In this document: positions 53,337 through 62,375 of the stretch, in pieces | Layout: each line of letters opens with the position of its first letter | Position numbering within the stretch: position 1 is the stretch's first letter | Source: Lewinella sp. IMCC34183 | Lineage (GTDB): Bacteria; Bacteroidota; Bacteroidia; Chitinophagales; Saprospiraceae | Direction of reading: 5' to 3' | NCBI RefSeq assembly: GCF_003390915.1 | Contig: NZ_QMEM01000003.1 | Location: forward strand, 434,001 to 498,000 | Length of the DNA: 64,000 nt | Position numbers and translations under genes: made by a program | Notes under the pieces: generated by a model | Seen by the model: only the letters and a program-made list of their open reading frames with translations | Told to the model about the DNA's origin: nothing | Databases searched by the model: none

Positions 53337-53594
53337 TCAGTCGTCTTCCCTGCGCCAGCGTAGGCGTATCGGCCCCCGCCACTGCGCGTCCGGGTCGACC
53401 GCTTCGGACCGCTGGGTGATCTCGATGCGGCGGGCACGAGCCAGCGTCCGGGCCCGCTCCCGCACGGATGCCATGAGCGGGCGCCAATCGTCCGGCGACA
53501 GGTGCCGCGCCACTTCCGAGGGGCAGACGGTCTTGTCCGGCCCGCGGCGGCGCGTCAGGTCCAGAATGGCTTCGTCGATTGTCCGGCCGTCCAT
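53337..53594 (-). CDS. DUF3253 family protein
   Basis: 85 residues. The family wording RRRGPDKTVCPSEVARHLSP near residue 17, then DWRPLMASVRERARTLARARRIEITQ and the end GPIRLRW are all present. It looks like a small winged-helix protein; no function known. It lies inverted between the two cytochrome paralogues, three bases after the first stop, and its start is near position 53594. Confidence 0.75.
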   Translation of the reverse strand: MDGRTIDEAILDLTRRRGPDKTVCPSEVARHLSPDDWRPLMASVRERARTLARARRIEITQRSEAVDPDAQWRGPIRLRWRREDD

Positions 53595-53729
53595 AGCGGG
53601 GAAAACACGGATCGGCGACCAAAAGCTCGCCGGGGGCCGACGCCGGCACGAATACCAGCGGTGGCCGAACCCAAGGTGCTGACCAACGTCACTGGCGACT
53701 TACGTACCTTATCAGACCATACTTCGATT

Positions 53730-56700
53730 ATGCATCGTACCCTGATCCCGCTGTTATTGACTCTTCTCTGCACCTGCGCCCCCGCCCCCCCGGAGCCGCC
53801 CCGCTACGAACCGCGGGTGGTGGAACTGCGGGCGGACAGCGCCGCCACGATCGCCCAAAAGCTCCGGGCCGAGGCCAACGTGCAAGTAGCGGACGACCTG
53901 GAGCTAAGTCTCTGGGCCGGTGACTCGCTGGTCAACGACCCCGTGGCCATCAGCGTGGCGCCCGACGGTAAGATTTACTTTACCAGCGCTACGCGACAGG
54001 AATACTCCGAATTCGATATCCGGGGGCACCGCGACTGGATGACGGCCTCGATCTCCTTTCAGACAGTGGAGGACCGCCGCGCCTTTCTGCACAAAACCTT
54101 CACGACGGACAGCGAGCAGTCGGAACGCTACCTACAGGACCTCAACGGCGATGGCGTCCGCGACTGGCGCGACCTCACCGTGGAGAAGGAGGAAGTATGG
54201 TTCGTGGAGGACCGGAGCGGCGACGGCGTGGCCGACCGGGCGCAGCGCTACCTGGAGGACTTTAACGAGGAGATCACCGACCTGGCCAACGGCGTTGAGT
54301 ACCACAACGGCGAGGTGTATATCTCCGTGGGCCCGGACCTGTGGCGGACGAAGGACACCGACGGCGACGGCATTGCCGACGAGACGACGTCGATCAACCA
54401 CGGCTGGATCGTCCACATCGGCTTCGGCAGCCACGGTATGTCGGGCGTCACCGTAGGTCCCCAGGGCCGCATCTGGTGGGGGGCCGGCGACGTGGGCATG
54501 AACGTAGTGGATAAGGAAGGCAAGCGGCATAAGTATCCCAACCGGGGTACCGTGGTGCGCTGCGACCCGGACGGGAGCAACTTCGAGGTATTCGCGATGG
54601 GCGTCCGGAACACCCACGAATTTACCTTTGACGACTACGGCAACCTGATCACCGTCGACAACGACGGCGACCACAGCGGGGAGCGGGAGCGGCTGGTGTA
54701 CCTCATCGACGGCTCCGACTCCGGCTGGCGCATCAACTGGCAGTTCGGCAAGTACACCGACCCCCTGAATAACGACTACAAAGTGTGGATGGACGAGCGC
54801 ATGCACCTGCCCCGGGAGGAGGGTCAGGCGGCCTACTTCCTGCCGCCCATTCAGAACTATGTGAACGGCCCGACCGGCTTCGTCTATAACCCCGGCACGG
54901 CCCTGGGACCGGAATATTACAAGCACTTTTTCGTAGCGGAATTCCGTGGCAACCCGTCTAACTCCCCGATCCACGCCTTCACGCTGAAGCCGGCGGGGGC
55001 GGGCTTCGTGCTGGACAGCACCCGGGAGATCCTTACCGGACTGCTACCCACCGGGCTCGACTTCGGGCCCGAGGGCGCGCTTTACTTCGGCGATTGGCTC
55101 AACGGCTGGGACCCTAAGGACGCCGGTCGCATCTGGAAGCTCGACGTGCCGGGGGAAGTGAACTCTCCGATCCGTACCGAGACACACCGCCTGCTGACGC
55201 GCGACCTGACGGAGGTAGGCCCGGACTCCCTGGCCCTGTTACTGGCCCACCAGGACCAGCGGGTGCGGCGCAACGCCCAGTTCGAGCTAGTACGCCGCGG
55301 CGACGCGGGGGCTGAGGTCCTACTGGCCAACGCCCTTCAAAATACAAGTCAGTTGGCCCGCATTCATGCGATCTGGGGGCTCGGTCAGCTGGGCCGGAAG
55401 GACCAGGAAGTCGCCGCCGATCTGGTACCCTTACTCACGGATCGCGACCCCGAGATCGTCGCCCAGGCCGTCCGGATGATCGGTGACGCACGGTACGCCG
55501 GGGCGAGCGACGAACTGATCGCGGCGCTCGGCCACGCGGAGCCCCGGGTGCGCTTCATGGCGATCGAGGCACTGGGCCGGACGGAAGATGCCGCGGCGGT
55601 GGAGCCGATCCTGGCCGTACTGGAAGAAAACGACGGTGCGGACATGTACCTGCGCATGGGTGGTATGATCGCCCTCGGCCGCATCGGTGACGCGGACGCA
55701 CTGGCCGCCCTGATCGATCACCCGTCGCGGGAACTCCGCACCGTGGCCGTCGTGGCGCTGCGGCGGATGGAGTCTCCGGAGATCGCCCGCTTTCTATCGG
55801 ACCCGGACGAATACATCGTAGCCGAGGCCGCCCGCGGGATCAACGACGACTACTCGATCGAGGATGCCCTGCCGGCCCTGGCGGCCACCCTGGACGAGAC
55901 CCGCTTTACCTCCGAACCGCTACTGCGGCGGGCGATCAACGCGAACCTGCGGGTCGGCGGTGAAAAGAGTGTGGACCGGTTGGTGGCCTTCGCCGCCCGT
56001 ACCGGCGTACCGGCCAAGCTGCGGGCGGAAGCCCTTTCTACGTTGGCCTCCTGGGGCCACCCCTCCATCTTTGACCGGGTCGACGGACGTTACCGGGGTG
56101 AGTTGGTGCGGGACTCCACCCTCGCTGGCGAGGCACTGGCCGGAGCAATCTCCCCGCTGCTCCGTGACAGAAATGAAACGGTACGGCAGGCAGCGATCGC
56201 CGCGGCCGGACGGCTGAACTTGCAGGAGACGGCTCCGCAACTGGCCCAATTACTGGCGCGCGACCGCTCACCGGTGGTACGCATCGAAGCCCTGGACGCG
56301 CTCAGTCGGCTTAACACGCCGGACCTGGACCAGCACCTGGAGACCGCACTGGCCGACCGGGACGGAGCGGTACGGGCCCGGGCCCTGGAGATCCTGCCCG
56401 GATCCTCGATCCCGGAGGAGCGCTCGGTCGTGCTTTACGACCGCATCCTGCAGCGGGGCTCGGTGGTCGAGCAGCAGGCCGCCCTGCAGGGGCTCAGTGA
56501 AATACCGGGGGAATCCTCCACCGCGCTGTTTGGTCGCCTGCTCGAACGGCTCGAGTCCGACAACCTCCCCACCGAGGTACGCCTCGACCTGGCGGAGGCC
56601 GTCGAGCAGCACGGCGACCCCAACCTGAACGCGCTCCTGACCGGCTACGCCGGCAAGATCGACGGTGACCTGGGCCTCAACACCTTCGCGCTGGAGGGCG

Positions 56701-57131
56701 GTAACGCCCGGCGGGGGCAGCAGCTCTTCGTAAACAATGAGGCAGCCAACTGCGTGCGTTGCCATACCATCTTCGAGTTCGGAGGCAACGTCGGCCCCGG
56801 GCTCGCGGGCATCGCCGACCGCCTCGACCGCCGGCAGTTGCTGGAAGCCCTCATCCGGCCGAGCGCCCGCCTCGCCCCCGGCTACGAGACGCTCTACGTG
56901 ACCCGCACCGACGGTACGGAAACTGCCGGAACCGTCTTGGAACGTACCAACGAGGCGATAAAACTGCAGGTCGGCAGGGAAGAGATCCAAACCATCCCGC
57001 TCGACAATATCGCGGAGCAGACCACCCTGCCGTCCAGTATGCCGTCGATGGAAAACCGGCTGTCGCGCCGCGAGATCCGCGACGTAGTCGCCTACCTGGC
57101 CAGTCTGCACGGGGAGGAGCCCTCCCGGTAG
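53730..57131 (+). CDS. PVC-type heme-binding c-type cytochrome (copy 2)
   Basis: 1133 residues from the ATG at 53730 (MHRTLIPLLLTLLCTCAPAP, lipoprotein signal), the same length as copy 1 and very similar all along: propeller (NGVEYHNGEVYISVGPDLWR), HEAT repeats, then CVRCH at 1008-1012. It clearly arose by tandem duplication, with the DUF3253 gene between. The longer frame to 53502 runs antisense to DUF3253 and is rejected. Most differences are conservative, so both copies look functional. No partner dehydrogenase is obvious. Confidence 0.85.
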   Translation: MHRTLIPLLLTLLCTCAPAPPEPPRYEPRVVELRADSAATIAQKLRAEANVQVADDLELSLWAGDSLVNDPVAISVAPDGKIYFTSATRQEYSEFDIRGHRDWMTASISFQTVEDRRAFLHKTFTTDSEQSERYLQDLNGDGVRDWRDLTVEKEEVWFVEDRSGDGVADRAQRYLEDFNEEITDLANGVEYHNGEVYISVGPDLWRTKDTDGDGIADETTSINHGWIVHIGFGSHGMSGVTVGPQGRIWWGAGDVGMNVVDKEGKRHKYPNRGTVVRCDPDGSNFEVFAMGVRNTHEFTFDDYGNLITVDNDGDHSGERERLVYLIDGSDSGWRINWQFGKYTDPLNNDYKVWMDERMHLPREEGQAAYFLPPIQNYVNGPTGFVYNPGTALGPEYYKHFFVAEFRGNPSNSPIHAFTLKPAGAGFVLDSTREILTGLLPTGLDFGPEGALYFGDWLNGWDPKDAGRIWKLDVPGEVNSPIRTETHRLLTRDLTEVGPDSLALLLAHQDQRVRRNAQFELVRRGDAGAEVLLANALQNTSQLARIHAIWGLGQLGRKDQEVAADLVPLLTDRDPEIVAQAVRMIGDARYAGASDELIAALGHAEPRVRFMAIEALGRTEDAAAVEPILAVLEENDGADMYLRMGGMIALGRIGDADALAALIDHPSRELRTVAVVALRRMESPEIARFLSDPDEYIVAEAARGINDDYSIEDALPALAATLDETRFTSEPLLRRAINANLRVGGEKSVDRLVAFAARTGVPAKLRAEALSTLASWGHPSIFDRVDGRYRGELVRDSTLAGEALAGAISPLLRDRNETVRQAAIAAAGRLNLQETAPQLAQLLARDRSPVVRIEALDALSRLNTPDLDQHLETALADRDGAVRARALEILPGSSIPEERSVVLYDRILQRGSVVEQQAALQGLSEIPGESSTALFGRLLERLESDNLPTEVRLDLAEAVEQHGDPNLNALLTGYAGKIDGDLGLNTFALEGGNARRGQQLFVNNEAANCVRCHTIFEFGGNVGPGLAGIADRLDRRQLLEALIRPSARLAPGYETLYVTRTDGTETAGTVLERTNEAIKLQVGREEIQTIPLDNIAEQTTLPSSMPSMENRLSRREIRDVVAYLASLHGEEPSR

Positions 57132-57262
57132 CCGTATAGAGCGGGCAACTGGAGAACTACCACCAGCGTAAGCCGTTAGATATAGTGTATGATTTATATA
57201 ACTACCGCGCCCTACCGGCGCCTTTTCGACCAAACCCTATTTCTACTTCTCAACATTATACT

Positions 57263-58129
57263 ATGGCAACCACGCAAACCGACATCGCAGCACAATCCGG
57301 CACCTACACACTGGGCGGGGATATCACCATCCATCGGCTGGGGTATGGTGCCATGCGCATTACCGGCGAGGGCATCTGGGGTCCCCCAAAGGACCGGGAT
57401 GAGGCCCTGCGGGTACTGAAGGCGACCCGCGACCTCGGCATTAACTTCATCGATACCGCCGACAGCTACGGCCCCAACGTATCCGAAGAGCTGATCGCCG
57501 AGGCCCTGCACCCCTACCCCGACGAACTCCTGATCGGCACGAAGGGCGGTCTGGAACGTACCGGACCCAACGAATGGCCCGTCAACGGCCGCCCCGAGCA
57601 CCTGGAGGAAGCCCTCAAGGGCAGCCTTAAGCGCCTGAAGATCGAGCGCATAGATCTCTACCAGCTCCACCGCTTCGACGAGAAGGTGCCCGCCGACGAA
57701 TTCCTGGGCAAGCTCGCCGAGCTGCAACAGCAGGGCTTCGTCCGCCACCTCGGCCTTTCGGAGGTCAGCGTAGAGCAGATCAAGCAGGCCCAGCAGCATT
57801 TCCAGGTCGTCAGCGTACAGAACAAGTACAGCCTCACCGACCGGCAGTGGGAAGATGAGGTCGCCTGGACCCGCGAGAACGACATCGCCTTCATCCCCTG
57901 GTACCCGCTCGACGCCGGTGCCCTGGAGAACGAAATCCTGCAGAAGATCGCCAAGAAGTACGACAGCAGCGTCTACCAGATCGCCCTGGCCTGGCTGCTG
58001 GCCCACAGCGACAACATCCTGCCAATCCCCGGCACGAGCTCGGTAGCACACCTGAAGGAGAACACCCGCGCCGCCGCCATCAACCTTGATGCGGAGGACG
58101 TGCAAGCGCTGGACAAGATCAATGCGTAG
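57263..58129 (+). CDS. Aldo/keto reductase
   Basis: 288 residues from the ATG at 57263 (MATTQTDIAAQSGTYTLGGD). The catalytic tetrad is visible: Asp in NFIDTADSYG, Tyr in the same stretch, Lys in IGTKGG and His in QLHRFD. NADPH-dependent reduction of an aldehyde or ketone is expected; the substrate is not known. It stands alone; an inverted repeat follows the stop and separates it from the convergent amylase gene. Confidence 0.85.
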   Translation: MATTQTDIAAQSGTYTLGGDITIHRLGYGAMRITGEGIWGPPKDRDEALRVLKATRDLGINFIDTADSYGPNVSEELIAEALHPYPDELLIGTKGGLERTGPNEWPVNGRPEHLEEALKGSLKRLKIERIDLYQLHRFDEKVPADEFLGKLAELQQQGFVRHLGLSEVSVEQIKQAQQHFQVVSVQNKYSLTDRQWEDEVAWTRENDIAFIPWYPLDAGALENEILQKIAKKYDSSVYQIALAWLLAHSDNILPIPGTSSVAHLKENTRAAAINLDAEDVQALDKINA

Positions 58130-58151
58130 CATTTAGCTTGTAGCGTATAGT

Positions 58152-58192
58152 AAGTAGGGGGTAGCCGCCATCGTGCGCGCTACCCCCTACTT
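58152..58192. terminator. Inverted repeat between convergent genes
   Basis: AAGTAGGGGGTAGC (58152-58165) pairs perfectly with 58179-58192, a 14-base stem with a 13-base loop. There is no strong T run, but its place between two convergent genes fits a bidirectional terminator. Confidence 0.6.
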
Positions 58193-58200
58193 GCTAAAAG

Positions 58201-59472
58201 CTACTTGCTAACAAAAACCCTCCACTCCCATGGCCCCAGTGCCACCTCTTCCCCCTCGGAGATTTCCTGCTCGGTACCCGTCATGCCGTCGGTGTATACC
58301 CCGGGATACAGGCTTTCGGAAAAACGTACCACCCGCGCTTCGCCGCAGAAATTGAAGAGGGCGAAGACCTTGCCGTTATCGTCCTGCCGCACGAAGCTGA
58401 GGACCTCGGATTCGTAGTTATTGGGGACGCGGATCATCGTAGCGCCCCAGGGCGGGTTGGCCAGGGCCGTGTTTGCCTTCCGTATGGCGATGAGCTTACG
58501 GAAAAGGTCGCCGAAGGCGTGCTCCTGCCACTCGATCGGGTCGCGGCGGAAGAAAGCCAGCCGGTTGTCCAGGCCGGCTTCCTGTCCGTTGTGAATCAGC
58601 GGTATCCCCTCGCCCAGGAAGGACAGTGCGATACAGGACTCCAGGCCATCGCCCAGCATTTCGTACATGGTGCCCTCCCAGGCATTTTTATCGTGATTGT
58701 CGGTAAAGGTGAGCCGCATGGCGGCCTCCGGCCAGGCCCGCTCGTTCCAGGAGTAATAGACGAACAGGGCACCGACCCCCTCCTTGCCGTGGGTGATGCG
58801 ATGCAGCGTTTCGTGCCAGCTCCAGGCGTAGGTGGCGTCGAAGGCCCTGCGGTGCAGGTCGCGGGCTTCCCACTCGGCCAGCATGAAGACGGGCTTGATG
58901 GCATCCAGGCTTTCGCGCGCGGATTCCCAGAAATCAACCGGCACGTAGCCCGCCACGTCGCAGCGGTAGCCGTCGATGTCGCACTCGCGGACCCAGTACT
59001 CCATCGCTTCGCGCATGTAGGTGCGTACGCCTTCCTGCTTGTAGTCTAGGTCGATGATGTCCGACCAGTCCCACCAGGGCGTGGGCCGGAAGTCACCCTT
59101 GTAGTCGCGGGCGTACCATTCCGGGTGCTCGTCGACCAGGACGTTGTCCCAGGCCGTGTGGTTGGCGACCCAGTCGAGGATGACCCGCAGGCCCTGCTCG
59201 TGGGCCTGGGTGACGAAGGACTTGAAGTCGTCCAGCGTCCCGAACTCCTCGTTGACGCCGTAGTAGTCGCGGATCGAGTACGGGCTGCCCAGTTCACCCT
59301 TGCGGTTCTTCTCGCCGATGGGGTGGATGGGCATGACCCACAGGATGTCAACTCCCAGTTCTCGGAGGCGGGGCAGTTCCGCGGCGGCGGCGCGGAAGGT
59401 GCCTTCCTCGGTAAACTGACGGGTGTTGATCTGGTATAGGATGGCGTCGCGGGACCAATCGGGGTGCTGCAA
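58201..59472 (-). CDS. GH13 alpha-amylase family enzyme
   Basis: 423 residues. The four GH13 motifs are seen: VILDWVANHTAWDN, IDGYRCDVAG (nucleophile Asp), MLAEWE (acid/base Glu) and LTFTDNHDKNAW (third Asp). A short C-terminal beta domain ends in WRVFVSK. No signal peptide, so probably cytoplasmic; it may act on internal malto-oligosaccharides. Divergent from the NIPSNAP gene. Confidence 0.9.
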   Translation of the reverse strand: MQHPDWSRDAILYQINTRQFTEEGTFRAAAAELPRLRELGVDILWVMPIHPIGEKNRKGELGSPYSIRDYYGVNEEFGTLDDFKSFVTQAHEQGLRVILDWVANHTAWDNVLVDEHPEWYARDYKGDFRPTPWWDWSDIIDLDYKQEGVRTYMREAMEYWVRECDIDGYRCDVAGYVPVDFWESARESLDAIKPVFMLAEWEARDLHRRAFDATYAWSWHETLHRITHGKEGVGALFVYYSWNERAWPEAAMRLTFTDNHDKNAWEGTMYEMLGDGLESCIALSFLGEGIPLIHNGQEAGLDNRLAFFRRDPIEWQEHAFGDLFRKLIAIRKANTALANPPWGATMIRVPNNYESEVLSFVRQDDNGKVFALFNFCGEARVVRFSESLYPGVYTDGMTGTEQEISEGEEVALGPWEWRVFVSK

Positions 59473-59575
59473 GGGAACGGGGGTTTAAGGGCGTGAACGG
59501 GTGACCAATGGTGGCGGTCCCGTCTGTATAGTGACGCAGCCGGCCGGAAGTTCTATCTTTCGCAAAAGATCAAGC

Positions 59576-60343
59576 ATGCAACGCAGAAACTTCGTCCGGG
59601 CCGCCGCCGCCGCGGGCACCGCCGCCCTCGCCGGGCAGAGCCTCCACGCCCAATCCACTACCCCACCGGCCGCCGGTAAGGAAATCATCGAATGGCGCGT
59701 GTACGAAATGGCCTGGGGCGGCAACCAGGGGATGCTCACGACTTACCTGAACGAAAGCCTTGCACCCGCGCTCCGCCGCAAGGGAGCCACGCAGTACCAG
59801 CTCTTCCGGGAGTACGGCAAGACGGACCCGGCCAAGCTGCACGTCATGATCGCCTACCCCGACGCCGCCACTTACGTGGCCTGCCAGTCGCTGGGCGACG
59901 ACTCGGTCTACGCCGTGGCCGCCGAAGCCTACGACGCGGTACCCGCCGACCGACCGATCTACGACCGCTTCTCTTCCTGGCTCATGGACGCCTTCGACGG
60001 TATGCCGCAAGCCGTGGCTACTGACGCCGACGCCGGCCTCTTCGAACTCCGCGTTTACCAGGGCTACTCCGAGGACGCCACCCGCCGCAAGATCCGCATG
60101 TTCAACGACCACGAGATCCAGATCTTCAAGGATACCGACCTCGATGCCGTCTTCTACGGCGACATGATCGCCGGTCCCTACCGCCCCTGCCTGGTCTACC
60201 TGCTGCAGTTCGACGATATGGAAGAGCGCGACGCCAACTGGGGCAAGTTCGGCAGCCACCCCGAGTGGACCCGCATCAAGGACCTGCCGGAGTTCGCCAA
60301 CTCGGTATCCAATATCCTGCGCACCTTCCTGGTGCCGGCCTAG
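59576..60343 (+). CDS. NIPSNAP family protein, Tat-exported
   Basis: 255 residues from the ATG at 59576 (MQRRNFVRAAAAAGTAALAG). The twin-arginine signal RRNFV is followed by a hydrophobic Ala-rich stretch and a cut near LHAQ. Two NIPSNAP (ferredoxin-like) halves follow: IEWRVYEMAWGGNQGMLTTY and LFELRVYQGYSEDATRRKI. Function unknown; related proteins are found near sugar-use genes in Bacteroidota and Planctomycetes. A TATCTTTC sequence 15 bases upstream resembles the -7 box. Confidence 0.85.
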   Translation: MQRRNFVRAAAAAGTAALAGQSLHAQSTTPPAAGKEIIEWRVYEMAWGGNQGMLTTYLNESLAPALRRKGATQYQLFREYGKTDPAKLHVMIAYPDAATYVACQSLGDDSVYAVAAEAYDAVPADRPIYDRFSSWLMDAFDGMPQAVATDADAGLFELRVYQGYSEDATRRKIRMFNDHEIQIFKDTDLDAVFYGDMIAGPYRPCLVYLLQFDDMEERDANWGKFGSHPEWTRIKDLPEFANSVSNILRTFLVPA

Positions 60344-60353
60344 GACCGGGGGG

Positions 60354-61355
<1,002 letters not shown>

Positions 61356-61403
61356 CGGAGGTATTTCCCCGTGCAACCCCTACCCCACCACCCAAAGTTC
61401 AAT

Positions 61404-62306
61404 TCAGGGGTAAACCCGGCACTCGGGCAGGGCGCGGCGGATGCGCTCCACTTCCCCTGCGCGTAGCGGATTACCGGTCAGCACCAGGGTACGCAGCGCG
61501 CGCCAACCGGTGAGGTCGGCCGGTAGCTCGGTCAGGTCGTTATCTGCCAGGATCAGCAGCTCCAGCGCGCCCAGGTCGGTGAGGGCGGCGGGTAGTTCGG
61601 TCAGTTCGTTGTCGGTGAGCACCAGGGAGCGCAGACCGGTCAGGCGACCCAGTGCGGCGGGCAGGGTACGCAGGCGATTGGCCTCCAGGTTGAGTTCCGT
61701 CAGGGCTTCCAGCTGTTCCCAGCGGGCGTCCGCCTCCCGTAGCTGGTTGTAGCCCAGGTTCAGGTGGGTGAGGCGGCGCAGGCGGTGCAGGTCGGCGGGC
61801 AGGCGGCTGAGTTGGTTGCCGCTCAGGTCGAGCAGCGCGAGCCGGCGGCAGCGGGCCAGCTCGGGCGGCAGCCGGTCGAGCTCGTTGAGCCCGAGGTGCA
61901 GGTAGGTCAGGCGGCGCAGGCGGCCAATCGCCGGGGGCAGCGCCTTCAGGTGGTTGTGGGTCAGGTCGAGGCGGGTGAGGCGGCGCAGGTCGCCCAGGGC
62001 GGCGGGCAGCTCGCGCAGGGCGTTCTCCTGTAGGTTCAGGATCTCGAGGCGGCGCAGGCCGTTGAGGCGGTCGTCCCAGTGTTCCAGGCCATTGCGCATC
62101 AGGCTGAGGTAGGTGAGGTCGTGCAGGTCTTCGGTGCCTGCGGGCAGGCGGAAGAGGTGGTGGTCGCGCAGGTTGAGCTGGCGGGCGGCGGGGCGGGCGC
62201 GGGCGGCCGTAGCCACTTCCTCGTATACGGGTAAATCGGTGTTCGCGTACTGGGCGGCGAGCGCGGGTGCGGCGAACAGGGCGAGCAGGAGTAGGAATTG
62301 GTTCAT
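61404..62306 (-). CDS. Secreted leucine-rich-repeat protein
   Basis: 300 residues with a signal peptide (MNQFLLLLALFAAPALAA). About ten leucine-rich repeats of 23 residues fill the rest (LRRLTRLDLTHNHLKALPPA and similar), giving a curved binding solenoid with no other domain. Such proteins bind other proteins or glycans; the partner is unknown. A terminator from the upstream gene lies just before its start, so it has its own promoter. Confidence 0.85.
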   Translation of the reverse strand: MNQFLLLLALFAAPALAAQYANTDLPVYEEVATAARARPAARQLNLRDHHLFRLPAGTEDLHDLTYLSLMRNGLEHWDDRLNGLRRLEILNLQENALRELPAALGDLRRLTRLDLTHNHLKALPPAIGRLRRLTYLHLGLNELDRLPPELARCRRLALLDLSGNQLSRLPADLHRLRRLTHLNLGYNQLREADARWEQLEALTELNLEANRLRTLPAALGRLTGLRSLVLTDNELTELPAALTDLGALELLILADNDLTELPADLTGWRALRTLVLTGNPLRAGEVERIRRALPECRVYP

Positions 62307-62316
62307 ACGGAAATGA

Positions 62317-62355
62317 AAAGTGCCCGAGCGGGCCGGCGGACCGGCCCGTCGGGCA
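62317..62355 (-). terminator. Terminator of the PhoX-like gene
   Basis: TGCCCGA (G) CGGGCCGG at 62321-62336 pairs with 62341-62355 around a CGGA loop, with one bulge; on the minus strand it ends in CTTTTC. It follows the PhoX-like gene. Confidence 0.75.
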
Positions 62356-62375
62356 GCTAAAAAGACTGTGCGCGC

